Shown one piece after another: positions 26,267 to 35,841 of a stretch of DNA of 64,000 nucleotides. Under the pieces are notes generated by a model. It was given only the letters and a program-made list of their open reading frames with translations. It made no database searches and was not told where the DNA came from. A program made the translations under genes and the position numbers. This DNA comes from Acidobacteriota bacterium (GTDB taxonomy: Bacteria > Acidobacteriota > Vicinamibacteria > Marinacidobacterales > Marinacidobacteraceae). The DNA lies in NCBI GenBank assembly GCA_022826825.1, contig JAJDUD010000059.1, positions 1 through 64,000 on the forward strand. Direction: 5' to 3'. Every line of letters starts with the position of its first letter. Within the stretch, counting starts at the first letter, position 1.

Positions 26267-28713
26267 CCGGCCACCACCTCCTCGACGGGTTCCTCCGCCT
26301 CCTCGAGAAGCGCCGGCCCGCCCCGGCGGACCACCAGCTCCCCGTCCCGGAGAACGATCTCCACCGGATCGCCGGGGCCCACCGTACCGGTGAGCACGGC
26401 CTCCGACAGGGGATCCTCGACATGTTTCTGGAGGGCGCGGCGCAAGGGCCGTGCCCCGTAGGAACGGTCGCGCAGCGTTTCCCGGACAAGGAACGCTTCC
26501 GCCTCCGGCGTCAGTTCGACGGTGAGCCCGCGGTCGCCGAGTTCGCGGTTCATGCGGCCGATCAGGCGCCGCAGGATCTCGGTGAGGTCCTCCTCGGTCA
26601 GCATGTCGAAGATCACGACCGCATCGAGCCGGTTGATGAACTCCGGGCTGAAGGTCTTCTTGACCTCGCCCTGGATCAGTTCGCGCATGGCGCGTTTCCG
26701 GTGCCCCGCATCGGCGGAGGCGAACCCGAGCGAGGCCTGCTTCTGGATGTGGCGGGCGCCCAGGTTGGAGGTCATGATGATGATCGAGTTCCGGAAGTCC
26801 ACCGTGTTGCCGAGCCCGTCGGTGAGCCGGCCGTCCTCGAAGACCTGGAGCAACAGGTTCCAGACGTCGGGATGCGCCTTCTCGAACTCGTCGAGGAGCA
26901 GTACCGAGTAGGGGTTGCGGCGGACGCGCTCGGTGAGGTGTCCGCCCTCCTCGTGCCCCACGTAGCCCGGGGGCGAACCGATGAAGCGGGAGACGGAGTG
27001 CCGCTCCATGTACTCACTCATGTCGAAACGCAGCAGGGACGCTTCCGTTCCCAGCAGGAACTCGGCGAGCGAGCGCGCCACCTCCGTCTTCCCCACGCCG
27101 GAGGGGCCCAGGAAGAGGAAGACCCCGCCGGGGCGTTCCGGGTTCTTGAGCCCGGCGCGGGCGCGGCGGATGGCGCGCGCCACGGTGGCGACCGCCTCGA
27201 CCTGGCCCACGATGCGCTCGTGGAGCACGTCCTCGATGCGGAGCAGCTTCTGGCTCTCCTCCTCCTCGATCGAGCCGAGGGGAATGCCGGTCCAGTGCGC
27301 CACCACCTCGTCCACGTCGCGCCGGGTGACGCGCGGCGCCTCGCCGTCCCGCGCCTTCCAGCGGCCCTCCACGAGCGCCAGGCTCTCCCGCTCGGCGTTC
27401 TCCTGGTCCTGGGCGAGCGAGGCGCGCTCGAGGTCGTCGTTGTCGAGCGCCTGGTCCTTCCGCTTGCGGATGTCCTGGATGCGCTTGCGGATCTCGGCGA
27501 ACTCCTGGGAGTACTGGTTGTCGCGCAGCTTGACGCGCGACCCCGCTTCGTCGAGGAGGTCCACCGACTTGTCGGGCAGGAAGCGGTCCGTGATGTAGCG
27601 CTGGGCCTGCCGCACCGCGGCGTCGATGGCTGCGTCGGTGTAGCGGACGTGGTGGTAGCGCTCGTAGCGCTCCTGCACGCCCTGGAGGATGACCAGGGTC
27701 TCGTCGTCGCTCGGCGGCTTGACGACCACGCCCTGGAAACGGCGTTCGAGGCTGCGGTCGCGCTCGATGTGGCGCCGGAACTCGGCCGGGGTGGTGGCGC
27801 CGATGCACTGGATGCCGTCGCGGGAGAGCGCCGGCTTCAGGATGTTGGCGGCGTCGAGCGACCCCTCCGCGGACCCGGCCCCCACCAGGGTGTGGAGTTC
27901 GTCCACGAACACGATGAACTGCGGGGACTCCTCGAGTTCCTTGATGATGGCCTTCAGCCGTTCCTCGAACTGGCCGCGGTACTTGGTGCCGGCGACCACC
28001 AGCGAGATGTCGAGGGACACGATCCGCCGGTCGGCGAGGAAGATGGGACAGTCGCCGGCGGCGATCCGGCTGGCTAGCCCCTCCACGATGGCGGTCTTCC
28101 CGATGCCGGGCTCGCCGATGAGGACGGGGTTGTTCTTGGTGCGGCGGCAGAGCACCTGGATCACCCGGTCCAGTTCCTCGGTCCGCCCGATCAGGGGATC
28201 GAGGGCGCCGTCGGTGGCCGCCTGGGTGAGGTCCCGCGAGAACTCGGCGAGGAGCGGCGTCTCCCGGGCCCGCGCCCCGGACTTCCGCCGTCCATGATCG
28301 AGCGCGATCGCCTCGCGGACCGCGGGCGCGCGCACCCCCTGGCGGGCCAGGATCGCGGCGGCGGCGGACCCCGGCTCGCGGAGCACCCCGAGCAGCAGGT
28401 GCTCGGTCCCCACGGTCTCGTGGTTCATGCGGTCCGCTTCCTCGCGGGCGTGTTCGAGGACCCGCTTGGACTCGGCCGAGAGCGGGATGCCGACCGAGGT
28501 CGAGACGGTGTCCCGCAGCAGGACGTGGCTCTGCACGTCGCTCCGCACCCGCTCGAGCGAGATGTGGAGCCGGCCGGCGACGGCCGCGGGAAGCTCCCGG
28601 AGCAGCCCGAGCAGCAGGTGCTCCGGCTCGATGGCGTCGCCGCCGAGCTGCGACGCCTCGTGCCGCGCGAAGTAGATCGCCCGCTTGGCGCGCTCCGTAT
28701 ATCGCTCGAACAA
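26263..28713 (-). CDS. clpC: ClpC-type ATP-dependent Clp protease ATPase subunit
   Basis: An 816-aa Hsp100 unfoldase that probably delivers substrates to ClpP. The TTG at 28713 was chosen because LFERYTERAKRAIYFARHEA is the canonical ClpC N-terminus. AGGGA-like purines precede it, and upstream codons are repeat-derived. Domains: Clp_N double repeat (1-150), AAA-1 with Walker A GEPGIGKTAI near 201, a UVR-like coiled segment near 400-435 that distinguishes ClpC from ClpA/ClpB, and AAA-2 with Walker A GPSGVGKTEVA near 534. LFLGPSG and the ClpB_D2-small domain follow. No mcsA/mcsB or ctsR is adjacent. The 3' end overlaps bamA by 4 bp. Confidence 0.92.
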   Translation of the reverse strand: MFERYTERAKRAIYFARHEASQLGGDAIEPEHLLLGLLRELPAAVAGRLHISLERVRSDVQSHVLLRDTVSTSVGIPLSAESKRVLEHAREEADRMNHETVGTEHLLLGVLREPGSAAAAILARQGVRAPAVREAIALDHGRRKSGARARETPLLAEFSRDLTQAATDGALDPLIGRTEELDRVIQVLCRRTKNNPVLIGEPGIGKTAIVEGLASRIAAGDCPIFLADRRIVSLDISLVVAGTKYRGQFEERLKAIIKELEESPQFIVFVDELHTLVGAGSAEGSLDAANILKPALSRDGIQCIGATTPAEFRRHIERDRSLERRFQGVVVKPPSDDETLVILQGVQERYERYHHVRYTDAAIDAAVRQAQRYITDRFLPDKSVDLLDEAGSRVKLRDNQYSQEFAEIRKRIQDIRKRKDQALDNDDLERASLAQDQENAERESLALVEGRWKARDGEAPRVTRRDVDEVVAHWTGIPLGSIEEEESQKLLRIEDVLHERIVGQVEAVATVARAIRRARAGLKNPERPGGVFLFLGPSGVGKTEVARSLAEFLLGTEASLLRFDMSEYMERHSVSRFIGSPPGYVGHEEGGHLTERVRRNPYSVLLLDEFEKAHPDVWNLLLQVFEDGRLTDGLGNTVDFRNSIIIMTSNLGARHIQKQASLGFASADAGHRKRAMRELIQGEVKKTFSPEFINRLDAVVIFDMLTEEDLTEILRRLIGRMNRELGDRGLTVELTPEAEAFLVRETLRDRSYGARPLRRALQKHVEDPLSEAVLTGTVGPGDPVEIVLRDGELVVRRGGPALLEEAEEPVEEVVAG

Positions 28714-28821
28714 CGTGGCTTCCCTGGAAGGCTCGCAATTTAGCAGCAGCCCCCCACTGGGACCGCCGGCCTTCCGGCAAGGAGCGCGGTCCTCCAGGCA
28801 AGGAGCGCCGACTTCCAGGCA

Positions 28822-29012
28822 AGGAGCGCCGGTCTTCAGACCGGCATCGTGGCCGAAGGCCGCGAAACTCCCACCCTCACACGTCCACACGGCGCACGTC
28901 CCGCCGGGGACGGCGATGCGCCATCCCCCCGTCGCGTTACGCCGTGCGAACGCATGGCGATGGGAGTTTCGCCCGCTGCGCGGGCGATGCCGCTCTGAAG
29001 AGCGGCGCTCCT
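28822..29012. repeat. Inverted pair of 50-bp hairpin repeats (REPIN-like)
   Basis: The left unit (28822-28873) reads aggagcgccggtcttcagac through gaaactccc. The right unit (28962-29012) is its inverse, gggagtttcgcccgctgcgc to ggcgctcct. An 88-bp spacer separates them. Both contain the conserved inner stem and the variable G/C stem. Two degenerate unit starts (aaggagcgc) precede the left unit near 28780-28810. The pair fills most of the 28714-29050 gap between lolD and clpC, both leftward. No gene is present. Confidence 0.75.
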
Positions 29013-29050
29013 GCCCGGTACAAGAGCCCCTGACCAGGGCGGCGCTCCCT

Positions 29051-29725
29051 CTACCCGTGCAGGACGCCCGCCTCCATCCGGAACGTCCGGTCGCAGCTCG
29101 CGGCGACCTGGGGGCTGTGGCTCGCGATGACCGCGGTGAGCCCGTAGGTCGCGTGGAGGCCGGCGAGGAGTTCCAGCAACTGGCCGCTCGCGGCGTCGTC
29201 GAGGTTGCCGGTCGGCTCGTCGGCGATCAGCAGCGCCGGGTCTCCGGAGAGCGCCCGGGCCACCGCGACCCGCTGCTGTTCGCCCCCGCTCAGCTCCTCC
29301 GGACGGTGGTGGAGCCGCTCCGCGAGTCCGAGTTCGCCGAGGAGCCGGGCGGCGCGTTCTTCGGCCGGCGCCCGGGGGACGCGGCGGATGCGCAGCGGGA
29401 GCGAGGCGTTCTCCATCGCGGTCAGCTCGGGGAGCAGCCGGTGGTGCTGGAAGACGAACCCCACCTGCCGGTTGCGGAACGCCGCGGCCTCCCGCTCCGA
29501 GAGCTGCGCGACCTCCTCGCCGGCGAGCCGGAGCGAGCCCGCGTCGGGCGGGTCGAGCGCCCCGAGAACGTGGAGCAGCGTGGTCTTCCCCACCCCGCTC
29601 GCCCCGGTGATCGCCACCATCTCCCCCTGCCGCACCTCGAGGTCGAGCCCGCGGAGCACCGCGAGGCGCCCGGCGCCGGTCCCGAAGGCCTTGTCGAGCC
29701 CGCGGGCCTCGACCTGCAGGGTCAC
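29051..29725 (-). CDS. lolD: Lipoprotein-releasing ABC transporter ATPase LolD
   Basis: The 224-aa ATPase that powers extraction of lipoproteins from the inner membrane. It has Walker [16 protein letters not shown], the Q-loop in [19 protein letters not shown], and the signature [15 protein letters not shown]. Walker [14 protein letters not shown] and an H-loop ([10 protein letters not shown]) complete the set. [17 protein letters not shown] is typical of the LolD/MacB branch. The start is a GTG overlapping the lolC stop (GTGA). Pairing with LolC makes the lipoprotein assignment more likely than a generic MacB-type transporter. Confidence 0.93.
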   Translation of the reverse strand: MTLQVEARGLDKAFGTGAGRLAVLRGLDLEVRQGEMVAITGASGVGKTTLLHVLGALDPPDAGSLRLAGEEVAQLSEREAAAFRNRQVGFVFQHHRLLPELTAMENASLPLRIRRVPRAPAEERAARLLGELGLAERLHHRPEELSGGEQQRVAVARALSGDPALLIADEPTGNLDDAASGQLLELLAGLHATYGLTAVIASHSPQVAASCDRTFRMEAGVLHG

Positions 29726-30993
29726 TGGAACCTCAGGGCGTCGGTGACCACGAGCGACGCCGCCCGGCGCGCCGGGTACAGGGTGGCCAGGAAACAGACG
29801 AGGGGAGCGAAGAGGCAGACCAGCGCCACGTCGCCCGGCAGCAGCGTGAACGGCACCGCGGTGATCTGGTACACGTCCTCGGGGATCCGGATCCGGCCGT
29901 CGAGGATCCGGCAGGCGGTGATCCCGAGCACCGCCCCGAGTCCCGTCCCCACGACGCCGATCACCGCCCCCTGCGCCATGAAGAGCGCCATGATGCTCCG
30001 GCGGGTGGCCCCCATGGATCGCAGGATCGCGATGTCCCGGGTCTTCTCGGTCACCGTGACGATCTGGCCCGCGACGATGTTGAGCGCCGCCACCCCCACG
30101 ATGAAGCTCACGAAGAGCGTGGTCGCCAGCTTCTCGAGCCAGAACGCGGAGAACAGGGTCGTGTTCAGGTCGATCCAGTTGAGCGCCGAGTAGCCGGGAC
30201 CGAGGGCTTCCAGAACGCGGGCCTCGCGTTCCCGCACCGCGAACATGTCGGTGATCCGCGCCTCCACCTGGCTCGCCTCGCCGGGCCGGCCGGCCAGCCG
30301 CTGCGCCTCCCCGAGCGGGATGAGGGCGTAGGCGTTGTCGTAGTTGTAAAGGCCCAGCCGGAAGGACCCCGCCACCCGGAAGCGGCGGGTGGTCGGGACG
30401 GTGCCGAGCGGGGTCAACTGGCCCCCGGGCACCATGAGGCGGATCGTCTCCCCCACCCCGACCCCGAGTCCGAGGGCCAGTTCCTCGCCGAGGAGCACCG
30501 GAGGCGGCTCGCCCGGCACCACCGCTTCGAGGTCGGCGAACCGCCCCGCGGTCATCCGGGACGCGAACTCGGTGACATCGGGCTCCCGCGCCGGGTCCAC
30601 CCCCTTGAGGGTCACGAGCGCGTCCCGCCGGCCGAGCGCGATCGCCTTGCCGTAGAGCACCGGCGCGGCGCCCTCGACTTCGGGCACCGCCCCGATCGCT
30701 TCAGCCACCTCCGCGTAGTCCGTGAAGCCGTCGGCGGAGAGGCTGTACACCGTGAGATGGGAGAGCGCCCCGAGGATCCGCGCCCGGAGCTCTCCCTGGA
30801 AGCCCGTCATGATCGCGAGCGCGACCAGCAGGATCGCGACCCCGAGCACCACCCCGAGCGCCGAGATCGCGGAGATCACCGAGATGAACATGCCCCGCTT
30901 GCGGAGCATCAGGTAGCGGCCGGCGATCTGGAGTTCGAACGGCAGCGAGGCGAAGCGGCCCCGCGCGGGCCGCTCGCTGTCTTTGGGGCTCAA
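29722..30993 (-). CDS. lolC: Lipoprotein-releasing ABC transporter permease LolC/LolE
   Basis: A 423-aa inner-membrane permease. The TTG at 30993 overlaps the lysS stop (TTGA) and is preceded by GGGAAGG. The N-terminal [20 protein letters not shown] and first helix ([20 protein letters not shown]) are the LolC/E pattern. A large periplasmic MacB-PCD domain spans about residues 60-270. Three C-terminal helices ([56 protein letters not shown]) complete the fold. [19 protein letters not shown] is the conserved coupling segment. Only one permease gene is present, so the transporter may be a LolF-like homodimer with LolD. Confidence 0.92.
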   Translation of the reverse strand: MSPKDSERPARGRFASLPFELQIAGRYLMLRKRGMFISVISAISALGVVLGVAILLVALAIMTGFQGELRARILGALSHLTVYSLSADGFTDYAEVAEAIGAVPEVEGAAPVLYGKAIALGRRDALVTLKGVDPAREPDVTEFASRMTAGRFADLEAVVPGEPPPVLLGEELALGLGVGVGETIRLMVPGGQLTPLGTVPTTRRFRVAGSFRLGLYNYDNAYALIPLGEAQRLAGRPGEASQVEARITDMFAVREREARVLEALGPGYSALNWIDLNTTLFSAFWLEKLATTLFVSFIVGVAALNIVAGQIVTVTEKTRDIAILRSMGATRRSIMALFMAQGAVIGVVGTGLGAVLGITACRILDGRIRIPEDVYQITAVPFTLLPGDVALVCLFAPLVCFLATLYPARRAASLVVTDALRFQ

Positions 30994-32519
30994 CGGCCTT
31001 CCCGCGGACGCAGGTGCGGGAAGAGGATCACGTCGCGGATCGCCGGGGAGTTCGTGAGCAGCATGGCGACCCGGTCCACCCCGACCCCGCAGCCCCCGGT
31101 GGGCGGCAGCCCGTGGCGGAGGGCCTCGATGTAGTCCCAGTCCATGGCGTGTTCCTCGCCCGCCTGGCGCTTCGCCATCTGCTCGCCGAAGCGCGCCGCC
31201 TGCTCGTCGGGGTCGTTCAGCTCGGAGAACCCGTTCGCGATCTCGAGGCCGCCGGCGAAGAGTTCGAACCGCTCCGTGATGCCGGGCTCCTCGGGGCTCG
31301 CCTTCGAGAGCGGGGACACCTCGACCGGGTAGCCGGTCACGAAGGTGGGCTGCACGAGCCGGCGCTCGGCGAGGGCCTCGAAGAGACTGAGCAGCAGCTT
31401 GCCGGCGCTCTCGTCGGGCGGCAGGGGCAGATCGAGCCGCCGGTGCGCCTCGGCGAGCGGCGGGGCCGAACGCAGGTCGTCGTCCGCGAGCGCCACTCCA
31501 TGCTCCTTGAGCGCCGCCCGGGTGACGTCGCGGAGGGAGACCCGGGCGAAGGGCTTCTCGAACCGGATCTCCTCGTCGCCGAAGACCGCCGGCTCGCCGT
31601 CGAGCACCGCCCGCGCCGCCGCGATCACCAGGCGCTCGGTGATCTCCATCATGTCGGCGCAGTCGCTGAACGCCCGGTAGAACTCCAGCATCGTGAACTC
31701 GGGGTTGTGCCGGGTGGACAGCCCCTCGTTCCGGAAGTTGCGGTTGATCTCGTACACCCGCGGGAACCCGCCCACCACCAGCCGCTTCAGGTAGAGCTCG
31801 GGCGCCACCCGCAGGTAGAGGTCGATGCCGAGCGCCCGGTGCCGGGTCTGGAACGGACGGGCGGCCGCGCCGGTGGCGAGCGGCTGGAGCATCGGGGTCT
31901 CGACTTCGAGGAAACCCTCGCCGTCCATGAAGCGGCGCATCGCGGACACCATCGCCGCCCGGCTGCGGAACACCTCGCGGGTCCGCAGGTTGCCGAGGAG
32001 GTCGAGATAGCGCTGGCGGTAGCGGGTGTCCCGGTCGGCGAGGCCGTGCCACTTCTCGGGCAGCGGGAGGAGGGCCTTCGCCAGGAAGGCGAGCGAGTCC
32101 GCCCGCACGGTGAGTTCGCCGGTCCGGGTCCGGAACATGGGCCCGGTCACGCCGACCCAGTCGCCGAGGTCGAGCGCTTTCGAGACCGCGAAGTCGCGCT
32201 CGGGGAGCACGTCGCGCCGGACGTGCACCTGGAGCGTTCCGGGTCCTTCGGAAAGGCGCAGGAACGCGGCCTTCCCGAACGACCGGATGGCGACGATCCG
32301 GCCGCCGACCCGCACCGTCCGCTCCGCCTCCGGGATCGCCTCGAGCCCCGGCCCGTCCAGGTCGCCGAACGTCTCCGCCGCCTGCTCGAGGGTGTGCGAG
32401 GCGGCGTAGCGGCTCGGCCACGCGGGAACCCCGAGGTTCTCGATCTCGGCCAGCTTCCGGCGGCGGTCGCGCTCGTCCCGGTTCATGGCGGTCTCGCGGT
32501 CCGTGGGGTCGTCGCTCAC
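30990..32519 (-). CDS. lysS: Lysyl-tRNA synthetase, class II
   Basis: Charges tRNA-Lys in the cytoplasm. The 509-aa length fits bacterial LysRS-II. The N-terminal OB-fold anticodon-binding domain covers about 60-150. The catalytic core carries class II motif 2 as RNEGLSTRHNPEFTMLEFY and motif 3 as GGCGVGVDRVAMLLT; motif 1 lies near FLEVETPMLQPLATGA. The start is a GTG overlapping the nusB stop. The order nusB-lysS-lolC-lolD forms one coupled leftward transcript. Confidence 0.95.
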   Translation of the reverse strand: MSDDPTDRETAMNRDERDRRRKLAEIENLGVPAWPSRYAASHTLEQAAETFGDLDGPGLEAIPEAERTVRVGGRIVAIRSFGKAAFLRLSEGPGTLQVHVRRDVLPERDFAVSKALDLGDWVGVTGPMFRTRTGELTVRADSLAFLAKALLPLPEKWHGLADRDTRYRQRYLDLLGNLRTREVFRSRAAMVSAMRRFMDGEGFLEVETPMLQPLATGAAARPFQTRHRALGIDLYLRVAPELYLKRLVVGGFPRVYEINRNFRNEGLSTRHNPEFTMLEFYRAFSDCADMMEITERLVIAAARAVLDGEPAVFGDEEIRFEKPFARVSLRDVTRAALKEHGVALADDDLRSAPPLAEAHRRLDLPLPPDESAGKLLLSLFEALAERRLVQPTFVTGYPVEVSPLSKASPEEPGITERFELFAGGLEIANGFSELNDPDEQAARFGEQMAKRQAGEEHAMDWDYIEALRHGLPPTGGCGVGVDRVAMLLTNSPAIRDVILFPHLRPREGR

Positions 32520-32989
32520 GAGGCGTGGCCTTCCCCGGAGCCGGCGGCCTCGCGTCCGGCGTCCGCGTCCGTCTTGCCGAGTCGCTTGACGACCCCGTCG
32601 AGCACCGCGTGGACGAAGGAGGTGGAGTCCTCGCCGGCATAGCGGCGGGCGACCTCGATGGCCTCGCTGAGCACCACCCGGGGCGGGGTGCTCGCGGTGA
32701 GCAGTTCGGCGACCGCCACGCGGAGGACGCTCCGCTCCACCCGGCCCATGTTCTCCTTCCAGAAGGGCTTGGTGGTCTCGTCGAGGCAGCGGTCGATTTC
32801 CTCGATCCGCTCCCAGACGGCGTTCGCCAGCGCCTCGGCGAACTCCAGGTGCGTTTCACTCGCCCGCGTGAGGTCGCGCACGCCGGCCACCGTGGCCGGC
32901 GGCGACGCCGGGTTCGCGTCCCACGAGGACAGCATCTGGGCGGCGAGTTCGCGCCCCCGGCGGCGCTGGCGCGCGGTCCGCGGGTCCAC
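32516..32989 (-). CDS. nusB: Transcription antitermination factor NusB
   Basis: A 157-aa all-helical RNA-binding protein that acts with NusE (S10) at boxA sites of rRNA operons. The Arg-rich start RTARQRRRGRELAAQMLSSWD and central NMGRVERSVLRVAVAELL match the NusB signature. PRVVLSEAIEVARRYAGEDSTSFVHAVLDGV matches the conserved C-terminal helices (quoted in parts: IEVARRYAGED, FVHAVLDGV). The start is GTG at 32989, 1 bp after the ribH stop. The ribH-nusB adjacency is widespread in bacteria and supports both calls. Confidence 0.93.
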   Translation of the reverse strand: MDPRTARQRRRGRELAAQMLSSWDANPASPPATVAGVRDLTRASETHLEFAEALANAVWERIEEIDRCLDETTKPFWKENMGRVERSVLRVAVAELLTASTPPRVVLSEAIEVARRYAGEDSTSFVHAVLDGVVKRLGKTDADAGREAAGSGEGHAS

Positions 32990-32990
32990 C

Positions 32991-33485
32991 TCAGCCTCCC
33001 CGAGGCGCGGAAACCGGGCCGAGGTCGAGGCCCGGCCGCTCGCCGAGCCGCTTCCGGGCGCGGAGCAGTCCGGCGACCGCCCGCGCCGCGTCCTCTCCCC
33101 GGTTCCCCTTCGCGCCGCCGGACCGGGCGTCGGCCTGTTCGGCGCTGTCCACGGTGAGCACCGCGTTGCCCACCGGAATCCGGGTCCGGACGCCGATCTC
33201 CAGGAGTCCCGTGGTCACCGCTTCGGCGAGATGGCGGTCGTGGGAGGTCTCTCCCTTCACGATCGAGGCGCAGGCGACGATGCCGTCCACGCGCCCGGAA
33301 TCGGCCAGCCAGCCGGCCAGTTGGGCCACCTCGAAGGCGGCCGGCGCCGGATGGCGGGAGACCTCGGCCCCCTCCCCGCGGAGCCAGCGCTCGGCGGCGG
33401 CGGCGAGGCGGGCCGAGGGCTCGTCCCGTTCGGAGAGCACGATCCCGACGTGAAGCCCGGCCAGCGGCCCGGACTCAGGCGCCAC
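32991..33485 (-). CDS. ribH: 6,7-dimethyl-8-ribityllumazine synthase
   Basis: RibH condenses 5-amino-6-ribitylaminouracil with dihydroxybutanone phosphate, the penultimate riboflavin step. The 164-aa protein has the substrate loops HPAPAAFEVAQLAGWLA and ACASIVKGETSHDRHLAEAV, the latter with the catalytic-region His. VGNAVLTVDSAEQADARSG matches the typical G-x-L-T-x-x-x-x-x-Q-A. The GTG start at 33485 lies inside the 3' end of the crotonase gene (11-bp overlap). The C-terminal tail beyond KRLGERPG is slightly longer than average. Other rib genes are not in the window. Confidence 0.93.
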   Translation of the reverse strand: MAPESGPLAGLHVGIVLSERDEPSARLAAAAERWLRGEGAEVSRHPAPAAFEVAQLAGWLADSGRVDGIVACASIVKGETSHDRHLAEAVTTGLLEIGVRTRIPVGNAVLTVDSAEQADARSGGAKGNRGEDAARAVAGLLRARKRLGERPGLDLGPVSAPRGG

Positions 33486-34266
33486 GGAACCGCGCCGGGC
33501 GCTTCTCGAGGAACGCGCCCGTGCCCTCCCGCATGTCGCCCGTGCCCGCGAGCGACGCGAAGAGCGACGCTTCGGTCAGCAAACCGTCCTCGAGGCCCGA
33601 AAGGCCCGCGTCCACCGCGAGGAGCGCGTTGCGGACCGCCAGCGGCCCGTTCGCGAGCACCCGGTCGAGGAGCGCCGCCGCGCCTTCGACCGCGTCCTCG
33701 TGGACGGCGTCCACGAGGCCCGCCGCGAGCGCCTCCTCGCTCCCCACCGGCTCCCCGGTGAGGATCATGCGGAGCGCCCGTCCCCGTCCGATGAGGCGGG
33801 GGAGCCGCTGGGTGCCGCCGTATCCGGGGATCACGCCGAGCTTCACCTCGGGGAGCCCGAGCCGGGCCTTCGGGCCGGCCACCCGCAGGTGGCAGGCGAG
33901 CGCGAGTTCGAGCCCGCCGCCGAGCGCGTAGCCACCGACCGCGGCGATCACCGGCTTGCCGGCGCCTTCGATGACGCGCATGACCTCCTGGCCGCGGCGC
34001 GCGAACCGGAACGCCGCTTCGGGGGTGAGGTCCCGCAGCTCGGAGATGTCCGCCCCGGCGACGAAGGCGCGGTCGCCGGCCCCGGTGAGGACGATGCCGT
34101 GGAGTTCCGGGTCCGCGTCGAGTTCCTCGAAGGTCGCCGCGAGCGCCTCGACCAGGTCCCGGTTCAGGGCGTTGAGCGCCTTCGGCCGGTTCACGGTGAC
34201 GAGGGCGTAGGAATGCCCCTGCGCCGTCTCCCGGCGTTCGCGCAGGAGGGCGCCGCCGTCCGTCAC
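33475..34266 (-). CDS. Enoyl-CoA hydratase/isomerase (crotonase)
   Basis: The 263-aa crotonase-fold enzyme hydrates enoyl-CoA thioesters. VNRPKALNALNRDLV and FVAGADISEL form the CoA pocket and oxyanion hole. Both catalytic glutamates are in place: GGGLELALACHLRVA and LPEVKLGVIPGYGGTQRLPR. KRPARF near the C-terminus is typical. With both Glu residues it is most likely a short-chain enoyl-CoA hydratase. The GTG start overlaps the thiolase stop (GTGA), placing thiolase and hydratase in one beta-oxidation or butanoate-type pair. No 3-hydroxyacyl-CoA dehydrogenase is nearby. Confidence 0.92.
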   Translation of the reverse strand: MTDGGALLRERRETAQGHSYALVTVNRPKALNALNRDLVEALAATFEELDADPELHGIVLTGAGDRAFVAGADISELRDLTPEAAFRFARRGQEVMRVIEGAGKPVIAAVGGYALGGGLELALACHLRVAGPKARLGLPEVKLGVIPGYGGTQRLPRLIGRGRALRMILTGEPVGSEEALAAGLVDAVHEDAVEGAAALLDRVLANGPLAVRNALLAVDAGLSGLEDGLLTEASLFASLAGTGDMREGTGAFLEKRPARFRGA

Positions 34267-35501
34267 GCCGGGGCTCCGTTGCCGGTCCCGTTCCCCGCCG
34301 CCTCGACCACCATGGCGATGCCCTGGCCGCCGCCGATGCAGGCGGTGGCGAGGCCGTAGCGCCCGCCGGAGCGCCGCAGTTCGAGCAGCAGAGTGAGCAG
34401 CAGGCGCGTCCCGGTCGCGCCGAGCGGATGCCCGAGGGCGATGGCGCCGCCGTTCACGTTGACCCGGTCGCGGTCGAGGCCGAGTTCGCGCTCGACGGCG
34501 AGGTACTGGGGAGCGAACGCCTCGTTCACTTCGATCCGGTCGAGGTCCCCGAGTTCGAGGCCCGCCGCCCGGAGCGCCGCCCGGCTGGCGGGAACCGGCC
34601 CGAGACCCATGATCTCCGGAGGCACCCCGGCGGTCGCCCAGGAGACGATCCGCCCGAGCGGAGATCCGTCCCGCACCGCGGCGGTGTCCTCGCGCGCCAC
34701 CACGAAGGCGGCGCCGCCGTCCACGATGCCGCTCGCGTTTCCGGCCGTGACCAGCCCGTCCTTCCGGAACGCGGGCCGGAGCCGCGCGAGCCCTTCGCGC
34801 GTGGTCTGCGGCCGCCGGTGGCCGTCCTCGGACACCACGTTCTCGCCCTTCCGGGTCTTCACGGTGACCGGGACGATCTCCTCGGCATGCGACCCGGCCC
34901 GGTAGGCCCGGTCCGCAGTCTGCTGGCTGCGGAGGGCGTATTCGTCGGAGTCCTCGCGGGTGACCCCGGTCCGCTCGGCCACGTTCTCGGCGGTGTCGGA
35001 CATGGACAGCCCGCAGCGGCCGTCGGTCAGGGCCGCCACCAGGCTGTCCTCGAGCTTCCCGTGGCCGAGCCGGAGCCCCGCGCGCGCCCCGCGCACCACG
35101 AAGGGCGCCTGGCTCATGGACTCCATCCCGCCGGCGAGCACGACGTCCGCCTCACCGGCGAGCATCTGGTGCGCCGCGGAGATCAGCGCCTGGATCCCCG
35201 AGCCGCAGAGCCGGTTCACCGTGAGCGCCGGCACGGAATCGGGAACCCCGGCGCGGAGGCCCACGTGCCGGGCGCCGTAGATGGCGTCGGCCGTCGTCTG
35301 CTGGGCGTTCCCGATCACCACGTGGTCCACCCGCTCCGGTTCGACGCCCGAGCGGTCCAGCGCGCCCTTCGCCGCCTCCGCGCCCAGCTCGATCGCACTG
35401 AGTCCGGCAAGGTCCCCGAGGAACGGGGTCATGGGGGTCCGCGCCCCCGCCACGAACCAGATTCCGGCCGCCGGAGCGGCGGCGTTTCGGGGCGGGCTCA
35501 T
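34263..35501 (-). CDS. Acetyl-CoA C-acyltransferase (thiolase)
   Basis: A 412-aa thiolase. The nucleophilic Cys lies in NRLCGSGIQAL, the catalytic His in GHPLGATGTRLLLTLL, and the second Cys in CIGGGQGIAMV. NEAFAPQYLA is the conserved NEAFA block. The ATG at 35501 was chosen since the upstream in-frame codons come from repeat DNA. Reaction: reversible condensation of two acetyl-CoA, or cleavage of 3-ketoacyl-CoA. Specificity cannot be read. It is the first gene of the thiolase-crotonase-ribH-nusB-lysS-lolCD series, so housekeeping genes may be partly driven from its promoter. Confidence 0.93.
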   Translation of the reverse strand: MSPPRNAAAPAAGIWFVAGARTPMTPFLGDLAGLSAIELGAEAAKGALDRSGVEPERVDHVVIGNAQQTTADAIYGARHVGLRAGVPDSVPALTVNRLCGSGIQALISAAHQMLAGEADVVLAGGMESMSQAPFVVRGARAGLRLGHGKLEDSLVAALTDGRCGLSMSDTAENVAERTGVTREDSDEYALRSQQTADRAYRAGSHAEEIVPVTVKTRKGENVVSEDGHRRPQTTREGLARLRPAFRKDGLVTAGNASGIVDGGAAFVVAREDTAAVRDGSPLGRIVSWATAGVPPEIMGLGPVPASRAALRAAGLELGDLDRIEVNEAFAPQYLAVERELGLDRDRVNVNGGAIALGHPLGATGTRLLLTLLLELRRSGGRYGLATACIGGGQGIAMVVEAAGNGTGNGAPA

Positions 35502-35570
35502 GGCGGACGAAAGGGTATCGCGGGACTGGGCGACCGGCCGCGTCGCGCAACGCCACCAATCCGGAGTGGC

Positions 35571-35640
35571 GCACCCGGCTTGGAACGCTGACCTCCGGTC
35601 GGCACCGCCCGCCGCAGGCGGGCGGAACGGCGTACCGCCC
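35571..35640. repeat. Partial composite-repeat end upstream of thiolase
   Basis: It contains the terminal unit cttggaacgctgacctccgg and tcggcacc, then a stem cgcccgccgcaggcgggcgg. No core or second end follows. The rest of the 35502-35841 gap (35641-35841) shows no repeat, gene or clear promoter. The thiolase promoter is expected there. Confidence 0.6.
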
Positions 35641-35841
35641 TTTGGTGAGGAGGACGCCCCGTCTCCAAAACACCCCGATGCGGGCCAACTGCGGGTCAAG
35701 CGGTGCGCCATCCAGCCGACGGCCGCATTCACAGCACCCCAAGCGTCTCCGCACACAACACGGTAGCGGAGCGCAGATCGGCGCGCCTCAGGTCAAGCCG
35801 GTCGCTGTCCTTTGGACATTTCGAGTCCACCGAGGCATCGC

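Noticed and set aside
22796-26461. A 1221-codon plus-strand open frame across skp and bamA
   Set aside because: Its product is Arg/Glu/Val/Leu low-complexity typical of antisense frames in GC-rich genes; bamA and skp on the minus strand have clear domains.
35502-35841. A PIN-domain (VapC) toxin expected after the RHH antitoxin
   Set aside because: A 38-codon frame starts at the antitoxin stop (GTGA) but lacks the PIN acidic residues and ends quickly, so no toxin is annotated.
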